From NCBI GenBank assembly GCA_024699855.1, contig JAMPIQ010000001.1, positions 16,926,001 through 16,990,000 of the forward strand: a stretch of DNA of 64,000 nucleotides, written 5' to 3'. Every line of letters starts with the position of its first letter. The stretch's first letter is position 1. Of this stretch, positions 1 to 9,582 are shown piece by piece. Under the pieces are notes generated by a model, which saw nothing but the letters and a program-made list of their open reading frames with translations, had not been told where the DNA came from and made no database searches. Both the position numbers and the translations under genes were made by a program. Source of the stretch: Aphelenchoides besseyi (Eukaryota > Nematoda > Chromadorea > Rhabditida > Aphelenchoididae).

Positions 1-339
1 GTCTGACACTTTGAAAGCAACGGAAACTCGAAGGTCACATGCATAAATGTAGTTTTGTTTTCGTTTCTAATCTCTTCACGCTCATCAACATAATTGAGAG
101 CCAATTGGCGTAAGGAAGCGAAAAATCAGCGAAAATTCACGGATAAAACTTCAGATGGAGAAATCGGGGTCAATCGGAAGGCGCTGTTGATTCTCGACTC
201 CGCATCAATTTCCCTTTCAAACAATTAGCGGTAAGTGGGTGCTTGAAGATCGACGTCAATTTTTGTGCAATTTACGTGTTTTATGGCGGGAATTCGGGTT
301 TCTTCTCAACCACTTGTTTAGACTCCCCATTCGAAGCCC

Positions 340-895
340 ATGAGGTGGATCATTCAGCTGGCCATTTTCGTTTTCATTGGCAGAACGTTAGCGGCGATCT
401 CGAGTCTGAACAAACGACAAGGTAAGTGATTGGTCTCGTTGGTTAGTGAAAGATCGAGCGTAGAGTTTCGACAATACACGTGCATTCTAACGCAGGAATT
501 CGAACCCGCAGACTGTCGCTTATCGTTCATGTCAAAGGACGACGATTTGACGACAATAACTGACAGTGGATGTTTTATTGTGAGCTAGTTTCCAGTTCGA
601 GGAACTATTGGAGATTTTATAGGAGAAGGACAGATCACAGTTTGTACGCAACTTCTGTCCGCTTCAATGTAAGAACGCCAACTACGCTTATGTGTTGGCC
701 CAAAGACCCGAACTGAATTCGGCGTGTGTTCTGGATGAGAGTTACGGAGTGATGAAGCGAAAGCAGGATTGGTTCTTGTGGCGATCGATTAGCTGCGCGG
801 TTTCCGAAGTCCAATTCGACATCGGTTGTATTCATTCGCCAATCCAGTTAACGGACACAAATTCAACCGACGAGTTAGAAGGAAGTGGCTTTTAA
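340..895 (+). CDS. Small secreted cysteine-rich protein, family not recognised
   Basis: Three exons join in frame: 340-421, 512-579 and 623-895, giving about 140 residues. The first exon encodes a typical signal peptide starting MRWIIQLAIFVFIGRTLA, so the product should be exported. The mature part has seven cysteines, including an FCPLQC cluster, and a dibasic-rich stretch (MKRKQ). Both introns have GT-AG ends. For intron 1, the acceptor at 510-511 keeps the frame and creates the Asp before the first Cys, whereas an acceptor 16 bases earlier leads to a stop. I do not recognise the domain; a toxin-like, hormone-like or cuticle-associated role cannot be told apart from sequence alone. No AATAAA polyadenylation signal was noticed just downstream. 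Confidence 0.6.
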
Positions 896-1148
896 GACTG
901 CAAATTGTTTTTACGTTTTGTTAGTAAATAGAGTCATTTGATTGGAATGAAAGACATTTTCAAATTAAGCAAACAGTTGTTTCCGACTTGAAGTTCTTTA
1001 CTATTTCAAGTTCAAAAAAACATTTCTAGCTATTTGATTTGGTTGCCACATCTAATCTTGACGTGAAGATCTGTCGACTGATGAGAAGCACTCTGCCTTC
1101 TGACTAGTGGGTGAGAAGACTTTTGGTTCTTGAGGTCTCTTATCCGTA

Positions 1149-1219
1149 GCATCGGTGGTTCAGTGGTAGAATGCTCGCCTGCCACGCGGGCGACCCGGGT
1201 TCGATTCCCGGCCGATGCA
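1149..1219 (+). tRNA. tRNA-Gly (anticodon GCC)
   Basis: A 71-nt cloverleaf with no intron. The acceptor stem GCATCGG pairs with CCGATGC, followed by discriminator A. The D arm contains GGTTCAGTGG, the anticodon loop is CTGCCAC with anticodon GCC, and the T arm has the B-box GGTTCGATTC. It matches eukaryotic tRNA-Gly(GCC) almost base for base. CCA is not encoded, as expected for a nuclear gene. Confidence 0.97.
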
Positions 1220-1589
1220 ATTTCTTTTTGCAGCCGTTGAACTGCTTTTTGAACGGTGTCTTCAGCGAGATGCGGTATATTTCAGACAAGATGATGCAGC
1301 TGTTCATTGTATCAGGAATACTCGATTTGTATCCTGAAGAATGCGTAAATCGTAGTTGTCTTCTTATTGAACTCCGCATTCCACTGCACTTTTACAATCT
1401 GCGCAATTGAATTCAGACAATGAAATTACAAAGTTTAGTTGTTTTTAGCCTCCTAATTCGAAATTCCTATAAAAGATATAATTTTGTTCAAATGTACAAG
1501 CGAATCTTAAGGCTACGAAAACACAAAAACCTTGAAATTCGATTTTGTCTAGAATTTGGTTCGAATACTAAAATCGACTCAAGCAGAAA
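1220..1589. other. Gene-free stretch after the tRNA
   Basis: AT-rich sequence with only short chance open frames. Nothing beyond the tRNA terminator is recognisable. Confidence 0.5.
1225..1229 (+). terminator. RNA polymerase III terminator of tRNA-Gly
   Basis: A run of five T residues begins six bases after the tRNA 3' end, the usual termination signal for polymerase III. Confidence 0.7.
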
Positions 1590-2811
1590 ATGTCGAATGT
1601 AAATGACTCTCTTGGATCTAGACTCTTCAATTTGAGAAACGAAACAGAGTTCGTGCGAAAGTTGTAATTCCTAAACAAGCTCTCACTTTACTTTCTATCG
1701 CTGTTGACGGTTAGCATTGTGTTTCTGGTGATATTTCTCGTATCTCCGGCTATAATGAGATCCTATTGACCAATTTTGCTGCTAGTAAATCTCGTGGACT
1801 TGTGTTTATGTTTGGAAAATCTTTGATGTTTAAGAGTGAGTTCTCGCAGTTGTATGTAACTGCATAGTTTAGTTTATGCGTACAGAGAGTAGCTACTACG
1901 TTTATTTCTATGATAAACCTGTGAAATACGCCCCTTTGATTGTTCTATGGATGACCGTATGTGCGTCGATATCCATCAGAATGGCAGAAAGCACGAATGT
2001 GGTCCTGGAGTTCTGGTTTCGCTTCATGCTCATCAAACAGTTAGTCTTCATTAGATTACCAGCCAATTAGTGCTTCAGACGAAAACCGCCAAGCTCCTTC
2101 AATTTGGTTTGTATCTGTACGTTATCCATCGGTTTATGTGCTGCTTGCGACTTGGGTGGCATCGATTATTGAAGCGAGCCAGAAAACGGTGTTCTCAACG
2201 TAATTAGAAACTCAATTAAGTATGTGGTTCTTTTCTATGATACAAAAGTAGGTTAATCAACTCGTGAATGCTAATGGAAGCATTTGGAATAATCAATTGT
2301 CACGTTGGATAGTGCATTATCGAACAACAGTTGTTTATGCAAGCTTTGCCTGTCGATTGTGCTAGCGGTTTTGTCTGTTCAATCAATGAAAACACGAGCA
2401 GTAAATTGGACGAGGAAACCAAAACGAATGCTCAACGACTTTGCTGCAATTCTGCTCATTAAACTAAGTGGTTTTGATTGTGAATAAAACTCTCTGTTTC
2501 AGAATGTTGTTTTCGCTTTTACCAACATTTTCCCGCTTGCAATTCAAGGCAGCGAAGCGTATCTGAATGTGGAGAGTTGGATGGTTGATGGAATCGCAAA
2601 CACTTTGTTTCTGTTGTTGCCATTCATTAACTCGTTCCTGACTCTACTGTTGATAAGGTTCTACAGACAAGCGTTAATTCGAGCATTTAAAGTCATTTTC
2701 TTATGTTTCAATTTCACATCCAACAGAGTTCAAACGATTTCCAATTCACGAGCCGAGATGTCGTTGAGGGTCGTGTTAGTCATTGAAAATAAAGTTCGGT
2801 TCTGGAAGTAG
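1590..2811 (+). pseudogene. Decayed seven-transmembrane receptor (chemoreceptor/GPCR-like)
   Basis: Fragments read like successive pieces of a rhodopsin-type receptor. A short N-terminus has two N-glycosylation sites (NDS, NET). Helix 1 is at about 1687-1757 (LTVSIVFLVIFLVSP) and a helix-2 segment with NLVDLC at about 1765-1800. A helix-4 segment (YVLLATWVASIIEAS) lies near 2130-2190, and a helix 6-7 block runs from 2509 to 2811 with LFLLLPFINSFLTLLLIRFYRQ. The helix-1 and helix-2 parts lie in one frame but are broken by a TAA after VRKL and a TGA before PILLLVNL, and no plausible intron removes either stop. I therefore call it a pseudogene. The alternative is an active gene whose exons I have joined wrongly. 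The subfamily is uncertain. Confidence 0.45.
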
Positions 2812-3078
2812 AATTTAGCAGTGAAAAGCCAATTTCAAGCGACTTGCAGGTATGACGCTCAAACAACCGATGAACCAAGTTGAAATTGCAGTTAAGATCT
2901 TGGGATTCGTGAGTTGGTAGCAATCATTTTCGGGCAAACAATGAGAGCATTTCAAACTCCGGGTCTTCATGCAAATTTGAGTGAAAGTTCACTTCAACGA
3001 AGCAAGTCATTTTGGTGTTCGTGATCTGCAGTCGTCTGTCGCTCTATTTTTGCTGTCGATCTCAACCGTTGAACAGTC

Positions 3079-3515
3079 ATGACGAACAAAACGAGCATTG
3101 AAGATTTCTTCCCAAATTGGAATCCGTGCAAGAACTCAACTCGTCCATTCGACAACTGTCTTCTTAAAGTTGAGTACTACGATTTTTTGGGAATTAACTT
3201 AGCAGTTGCTTTGTTTGCTATTTCTCTTGTCATGTACCTGACATTCTATTTCTTATCTTGCAGCGCATGTTCGGGTTGTGTCCACTAGTGAGTTGAACGG
3301 CAGTTGACTGTTGATCATTTTGTTTTAGTAACGATCGTGAATCCAACCGAAAGAAGTCGAAGCGCAGTGTGAAGAGTCAACGTCCAACTCACCGTACGGT
3401 TATTGCTGCTCGTCCGTCGAGTGTTCGTATGGACAGCACTGAAGAGACCAGCGACATTCCGTCAGTTCGTGTCTCGGCTCGTACCAATGGTCCGTTCGCT
3501 CAATCTCGTCGTTAA
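3079..3515 (+). CDS. Small single-pass membrane protein, function unknown
   Basis: Two exons, 3079-3287 and 3329-3515, are joined over a 41-nt GT-AG intron and give 131 residues. The N-terminal part has NKT and NST glycosylation sites and a Cys pair, and no cleavable signal. One transmembrane helix covers about residues 36-58 and is followed at once by the cysteine cluster CSACSGC, a plausible palmitoylation site. The rest is a strongly basic, Ser/Arg-rich tail ending SRR, presumably cytosolic. An AATAAA signal lies at 3596-3601. Size and topology resemble small accessory subunits or type III membrane proteins, but I recognise no family. Confidence 0.7.
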
Positions 3516-4793
3516 ATTCTTTCCGTTGTTCTTGTAGTCGTAGATATAAACGTTTATCTGTTTGTCGACAAACTAAACTTCTACGTGAAGTTAGCAATAA
3601 AAGAAGAATTCAGGGGAAAGACAATTTAGTAGATTGCAAATGTTATTTTGAAGCTAGAAATGAAGTAATACAAATAGTTGATCAGATCCTACAGACTTTT
3701 GTCTAATCGAATATACAGAAAAGAAGTTTATAATCATCGACTGGACGAGGCACTTTTAATCGTTGTTTTACTTCTAAGAGATTAAGATAGTTCTTCTTTT
3801 CATGTCCCTCATTTGGCTCGTTCAACTCCACGTCCTAAGAATTTTTTTGTTGATATTCATCAGACGTTTACTATTCTTAATGTGGCACTTATTTCGTACT
3901 GTACATCCACATTTAATATCAGTGCTGTATTCTAAACTATTCGAAGTTACCCTATGATTTTGATCGTAGGATCAGCATAAATAATGGCAGCATTCAAGTT
4001 TCCCGTTGATTCCTTCGTGAAATCTTTACATCATATGTCAGACGAACACATGACCGGTGAATTTGCAGAATCCGAGCAAGCAGCACCAAGCCATATCTGT
4101 AACACATTCTGTGCTTCGATTGACATGTGTCTCGTTAGTTTCGGATTTTCTGCTAAATGAATGTTGCTGCTTGGTAGTGCTAAGTCCTCGACATGAATTC
4201 CACACGCAGATCGAAATGGGCCTAAACTTTCTAACTTGAATCGCTGCTTCTAACCGATCACAAAGCTATAAATCTATGCCGACATTTTAGTTGGTATTAA
4301 CTTTAGTCGAATTAACAAACTCCGCTTCCAATTCGTGTCAAAGACGATCTGATTTTATCCTTCAGAAGACTACCAATTCCACAGGTCTGTGTGCTCTTGA
4401 ATAGAAGGCCCGTTCAGCGATGTTCTGCTTATTCATGACGCTTGCTTGAGCAACTCTGTTGTAGATCTAGTAGAATACTATTGGACGGCACAGAATTGAA
4501 CGTCTGATTCTGAGAATGAGTCAGTGCTTAGTAAAGGATTCTGTTGTCATTTCAAAGCATCACGCGTACCAGATACAAATGATCGTAATCGAGATGGTAA
4601 GTGCTTACTTGGTTAACAGAAAAATTGGGTCGTTGAAACTCAGTTGTTTATTTCGCCAAGTAGACAGAAAGATCTACTCCATTTTTACCGAATATGCCAA
4701 TCCCATTCGTTTTCCCGCATCAACAAGATTACCGATCACACGACATTCGGCCATAAGACGATTGTAAAGTTCCGGAGTCAACGACAACTCATT
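3516..4793. other. Gene-free stretch
   Basis: Apart from the polyadenylation signal of the upstream gene at 3596-3601, I see only short chance frames. It is the convergent intergenic space between a plus-strand and a minus-strand gene. Confidence 0.5.
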
Positions 4794-6019
4794 CTAAGTT
4801 TCAGGATAAGCTGTTAAAACCAAAAGACCTACTTTTAAAGCGCAGTCTTTTTCGTGTCTGATAGCCCATCGATTGAATGCGTCTTGTTGAGCTTCGGTCA
4901 TTGGATGCATTTGAAGAATTTGACCGGCCGGCGAAATTGGAACATCAAAGCGAACGATCATCGTGTCGATGGCTTCTGGAGTGTACTCAAGCGGCCAAAC
5001 GAAAGTCTTCATCCAATCATTCTTGCCAACCTTTGCGGCTGACTTCTCGGCCGACTTCGATTTGATTATCGATTTGATGTTCGACTTAAGAGACGATTTT
5101 GTGCCGGTTGATTTGTTTCCCGCTTGGCCACCAGCTTCGAGTTGCTTTTTCTTGTTCTTGCGCACTTTGACCACCACAAACGTGATGATCGCAATGACAA
5201 TCACAAGTCCGGTTGCGCTGAAATGATCTCATGATTTCGATTTCTGCTTCAATACTTACACGCTCCCCAACACCGTCCAAAGACGCCAACCTTTGAAACC
5301 CCAATTGGCCACGGCACTCGCAGGAACGTAAAGTTGGGCATCCGCCTGAAAGTCCAAAATCAAAAGCAAAGTTGACAGATGGAAACCCACAAATGTTATC
5401 TTGAAATCCGGCAACTTGACGTCTTTGGAGTCGTATTTGATAGCCACTTTGTAGCCGCCTTCAGCCTTTTCGAACTTTGGTTTACAAGTTGCCACTTTGT
5501 TCTGCCCTCCGTTAAAGGAAATGCCGTTCGAATCTGCTTTCGCGTTTGCTGGTAATTCTGGAGATGAAACAGGAGGACCTGCAAATCTTAGGCACAAGAA
5601 TTCCTCATAATAATTGCTTACCAGGAAAACGAATTGAATCACGGTCATTGCCGCCGTATGTAACTCCACCGGTGAATTCACATCCGCCGATTGCCAACGT
5701 GATTCTGGAATAAACAGGAATTCTGCACTGATCAGACAAAACTTACGATTGCTGAGTTAAAGTGGCCTCTTTCTTGGCCTGCAACTTGAAATTGAGCAAT
5801 GGCTCGCTGCCTTTGACGAAGAGCGTTGCATTGGCCTTCGAGCAACTCCCCGACAACAACCTGAAACCAGTGATTAGTAATCGAAGGATGATGCCAAACT
5901 CACACTTCATCGTTAGTGTTCTCGAAACAGTCCGCAGCAACAGCAATCGGACTCAAGACCAACACCGAGACAAAACCCACGGCCCAATGCCAACGATGAA
6001 GACCGGAAATCAAGAGCAT
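4794..6019 (-). CDS. Type I single-pass membrane protein, orphan family
   Basis: Six exons in transcript order: 6019-5904, 5860-5747, 5704-5622, 5578-5391, 5345-5260 and 5217-4794, giving 336 residues. The signal peptide is about residues 1-29 (ending LSPIAVAA). The extracellular part of about 170 residues has paired cysteines (DCF, SCS, GGCEF, ATCKP) and a beta-rich look. One transmembrane helix lies at about 198-213 (LVIVIAIITFVVV). A lysine/serine-rich cytosolic tail of about 120 residues contains a compact segment with WPLEYTPEAIDTM and acidic/hydrophobic patches. All introns are 42-46 nt and GT-AG; the fourth is 45 nt and in frame, so it could be retained. An upstream in-frame stop supports this start. 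I do not recognise the family. It lies tandem to the next gene and shares a duplicated upstream module with it. Confidence 0.75.
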
Positions 6020-6046
6020 GAAATAGACGACCAACGAGAACTAGAG

Positions 6047-6245
6047 CAACCAAACGAGTGACCAAAGCGACGAGAACTCGACGCAAAGTCGACAATATGC
6101 AAATTTTTTGGTCTGAATAAACAAATTTGCATGAGAATGTACATGACAATTTACATGAGAATTTGCATGCTTAATTTGTTGATCTCAAGATATCACAAAG
6201 CATCTCTAAGCCATCGAGTGACTGTTTATTATACTTTCTACGTAC
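6047..6245 (-). promoter_or_regulatory. Upstream module A with 4 x 12-bp octamer-like repeats
   Basis: This segment sits just upstream of the minus-strand gene that starts at 6019. It contains four head-to-tail 12-mers of the form AATTTRCATGAG at 6124-6135, 6136-6147, 6148-6159 and 6160-6171. A further ATGCAAAT in the opposite sense lies at 6097-6104, beside the element CTCGACGCAAAGTCGAC. The core ATTTGCAT/ATGCAAAT is the classic POU-factor octamer. A diverged copy of the whole segment lies upstream of the next minus-strand gene (7600-7780). Regulatory function is inferred from position and duplication. Confidence 0.6.
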
Positions 6246-6648
6246 TAAATGTCCAAAAATAGCACTAGAAGTCATTTGAGCTTCAAAAACAAGGACAGCT
6301 GAGAACTTCAGCGTTCGTTGGACTGTCAAAAGAGTGATGAAACATTTCAGTTTGAGGTTGTTTTGTTTTATTCTGACGTTGACTCTTCTCAAATCTTTTG
6401 CTTCAAAGCACTGAATTGATTAGTTTCCAGTCGAGATGAAGGTCCTAAGAACCACAATCTCGTGTATCGAATGCTCAAGACTTTGCTGTACAACCAAATT
6501 CAGTCGAAAAGTTCATTCGTAAATTGAGGGGACAGAATGAGTAAAGGGGACGGGGAAACGAAGAAAATGGACTTGAACGTCCGGATCAGTTGTTTGGTTT
6601 GTGTTCCGGATGTTTCGGTGCTATGTTGGAAGGCTTCGAAGTTGCTTC

Positions 6649-7588
6649 TTAAGGCTGTTCGACAACCTGAAATTGAGTTGTTTCAATGTCGCGCATGAAA
6701 ACTCACCGATTGTTTGTTGAGTCCCTCGACCTTCGCATCGAGATGTACCACCGCCAAACCACCCGGTTCCTTTGGCTGTTGGATTCGCAGAGTGAAACCT
6801 TTGCCCACGAAGATGCTGTCTTTTGCCGCTTCCAGATCCTCCTTCTTCTCGGTAGCCTGAAAGTTCTATTCTGAATTGTCAATGAAGATGAACCAACCGG
6901 TTGTTTCTCAGGATTCTTGGCAGCTGTCTCCTTTTGCTCGACTTCCTTCTTGGCCTTCTTTTGCGCTTCCGTCGCTCTCTTCTTGCTGACGAACCAATCG
7001 GCAGTGATCTGAAACTCGGTGGAGGGAAGTTTGAGAGCAGATGCTTACCGGCATTCCTTCTGCGTCTTTCTTGCCGTCGTAATGTTGGCGGATCATTTCT
7101 TCGATTTCTGCGACTGCGTTCTCCTCATGGATTGGCGGTGGTGGTTGAGCCGTTTGAGCTGGTGCCGGAGAAACAACGGGCGTGCGGTTTCCAAATCGTC
7201 CATGACTGCTGGAAGGTGGTTGACTTGTTCTGCGGCTTGAAGACGACTGAAATACGAATGTAAGATCAGTTTCGGTTGTTGTACTCACCTTTCGCCGCAT
7301 TGCGTTCAACAGTCGCGGAGACTTTGCCTCCGCCTTGCGCCAACAATGGCGCTCTTCCTCTTCGTTGGCGTGGTTGCATGCCGGGAAGTTCGTCGGGAGA
7401 CATCCCGGTGGCCAATCAGGAACCTGAAAGATGAAATCAGTTTCTTGGACAGATCGGTTTTGACTTGCGTTCGCCATTGAATCCTCGTTCACTCGAACCG
7501 GCGTGGAGGAGCGGTGTCGGCGCTTCTTGCTCTTAACCTCCTTCTTCGACCACTTTCCTTGGAACTTCTTCGAAGTTGGAGTGGACAT
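6649..7588 (-). CDS. Lysine-rich intracellular protein, function unknown
   Basis: Six exons in trans order: 7588-7469, 7423-7289, 7246-7049, 7008-6898, 6856-6707 and 6666-6649, giving 243 residues with no signal peptide or membrane segment. The N-terminus is basic (KKFQGKWSKKEVKSKKRR). A Ser/Pro-rich linker (PAPAQTAQPPPP) is followed by an acidic helix with EIEEMIRQHYDGKKDAEG, then a Lys/Glu-rich coiled-coil-like stretch, then a globular-looking end with FVGKGFTLRIQQPKEPGG. Intron 1 uses a GC-AG donor (GCAAGT) and intron 4 a GTTGGT donor. The last exon encodes only five residues plus stop. The family is not recognised. The shared upstream module suggests co-expression with the neighbouring type I membrane protein. 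Confidence 0.7.
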
Positions 7589-7599
7589 CGCAGGCACAA

Positions 7600-7780
7600 A
7601 CCAAACGAATGACCGAAACCGAGAAACCTCGACGCGAAGTCGACGATATGCAAATTTTTTGTCTGAATAAACAACTTAGCATAAGAATTTGTATAAGAAT
7701 TCGCATTAAAATTTGCATACTTAATTAGTTGATCTCAAGATACCACCAACACAATGAGCCCTCAAGTGACCGTTTTTAGT
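7600..7780 (-). promoter_or_regulatory. Upstream module B, diverged copy of module A
   Basis: Aligns along its length with 6047-6245: ACCAAACGARTGACC, then CTCGACGCRAAGTCGAC, then ATATGCAAATTTTTT, TCTGAATAAACAA, four 12-mers (7674-7685, 7686-7697, 7698-7709, 7710-7721) and TTGATCTCAAGATA. The last 12-mer keeps the intact ATTTGCAT octamer. It lies directly 5' of the minus-strand gene starting at 7588. Confidence 0.6.
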
Positions 7781-8231
7781 TCCTAGTAAAAGCTTCAAAT
7801 AATCTCAAGAGTTGTTTCATGATCGATGTCATTTTTTAATAACGCCAACACTGGTTCGAATGATGCCAAATGGAGCTTGTGACGATCTTCTAACTGCCAC
7901 TCGCATTTCATGTCTCCGATAAACTTCGGTGATCTTGATTAAAAGGTTGTTCGGTTTGCCAAGGGCTTATAATTGACCGAAATGAATGACGTATACAGCT
8001 CTTCGTACATCACATTTGTGGTGGAAAGCCAACGAATGTGATAAGCTCACTGCTCACTTCAATCTCCAATTAAATCTTCTCAAGTAGACTTTGATTCAAA
8101 TCACATGTTATTCCTGAGTCTAATCGGAAAGATCAAAAGCAGCTATGACGTACGTAACAGCGAGTTTTAATCGCTCTTATCAACAAATTTCAATTTTTTC
8201 TTTATGTTTGAAATCAATTCAATCGGCAAAA
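7781..8231. other. Intergenic stretch between divergent genes
   Basis: About 450 bases between module B and the plus-strand pepsin-fold gene. I see no gene or repeat here; it presumably holds that gene's promoter. Confidence 0.45.
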
Positions 8232-9582
8232 ATGCTCGTTCTAGTTATTGCTCTAATCGTTTACCTTCAACTTTCTTTATGTTTAGCTTCGAAACGATCA
8301 AAATCGATTATTTTGTCTTTTGAAGGTAACATCGGATATCATTCTCTTCGATCAGTTTCAGACGCAGATGATTATTCCCATGGCAATACCGATGGCTATG
8401 TGTTAAAGTTTCGAATTGGTGATCAAGATTTTCGCGGTCACATCTTTCCATTTCTCAGCAATGTCGTTGTTATCGATTCGGAGTGTGGAATCACGGATAG
8501 TAACTGTTCCCGATACTGTTCGGATAGTAAGTCATTTGGATGAGGTCTTATTGCTATTTCGTTCGCAGACATGTTTCGGGAACTTTACTGTTTGGTTGAT
8601 TGCACGCAAAACACACCCCAGAACTTACCGTTCATTTGTCCTTCACAAGTAACTTTCTACAATCGATCTGCTTCTGCGACCTCACACACTTTGAGCGATC
8701 GTGGCAAATGGCACGCTCGTCGAAGCGAAATGCGTGAAATGGCCGGAATTTACGTTGAAGACGTTTTGACGCTTAAGAGTCTTGACTCGAAGTTAACGCT
8801 TACAAACTTCACATTCATGAGCGGACTATTCATGGACTCTCGGTAAGCAATGACTTTCCAGTTCCAACTACGTCTTTCAGGATATTCGATGGACATGATG
8901 CTCTTATTGGAATGGCTCCTGGATCAGATGAACGTCCAAATTTCATTTCTGTTTTGCATCAAAACGATCAACTCGACAATCCTGTGGTTACTTTTTCGAC
9001 TGATCGATTTACCGCACACGGAAATGGAATAGCCAGCATCGGCAAGTTCGAGTCCTTCGATTGTTATCAGTGGGTCGAATTTACAACATCAGAACAAAAC
9101 GCATGGATCTTGGATTTTAGCGAGGTTGAAGTTATGGGCCAGAAGTTCGGGAAAACAAAAGTAAGACGTTAAGTTTATGATGCAATTGCTGCTCTTAGGT
9201 TTTGTGGAACTCAATCAAAAATGATATAAACATTCCACAATATGCTATGGATATTTTCATTCATGAAGGAGTCTTCATCTACAACAAATACGGCATTCTT
9301 TTTCCAGCGAATTGTAGTGACAATCGTCCGTACATTCGATTCACTGATTCACTCGGACGGGAGCTGCTTATAGAGTACGTCGATATGTTCCTATTCTCTC
9401 CGAGTGTAACAAAAAAATTTTGTTCTACACATGTCGAAGTAATTGATTTGCTATCGACCTACCCGGTCGAATGGTCGATCGGCAGTTGGTTTGCGAAGAG
9501 ACATTGTCACTCATATGATTTTGGAGCCAAGAAGCTGAGTATCGGTTCCCAGAAGTCTTCAATTCGACAACCCGTCAAATAG
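8232..9582 (+). CDS. Secreted pepsin-fold (A1 family) protein, catalytically dead
   Basis: Four exons (8232-8526, 8569-8842, 8881-9160, 9199-9582) give 410 residues, the usual length of a pepsin-type zymogen. I chose the ATG at 8232 because it begins a clean signal peptide (MLVLVIALIVYLQLSLCLA); an in-frame ATG at 8145 would add 29 residues in front. A1 family landmarks are visible. GYVLKFRIG stands for the start of the N-lobe, AGIYVEDVLTL for the flap strand, IFDGHDALIGMAP for the FDGILGLG loop, AWILDFSEVEVMG for the C-lobe entry and WSIGSWFAKRHCHSYDF for the WILGDVFLR segment. Both active-site triads are lost: the first DTGSSNLWV position reads FPFLSNVVV (from residue 72) and the second DTG reads NSI (Asn287). 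It should be a non-proteolytic binding or decoy protein. AATAAA lies at 9753-9758. Confidence 0.75.

Noticed and set aside
486..512. GGGTTCGAATTCC-like B box on the minus strand inside the first intron
   Set aside because: No A box or acceptor/anticodon stems at the right distance; not a tRNA.
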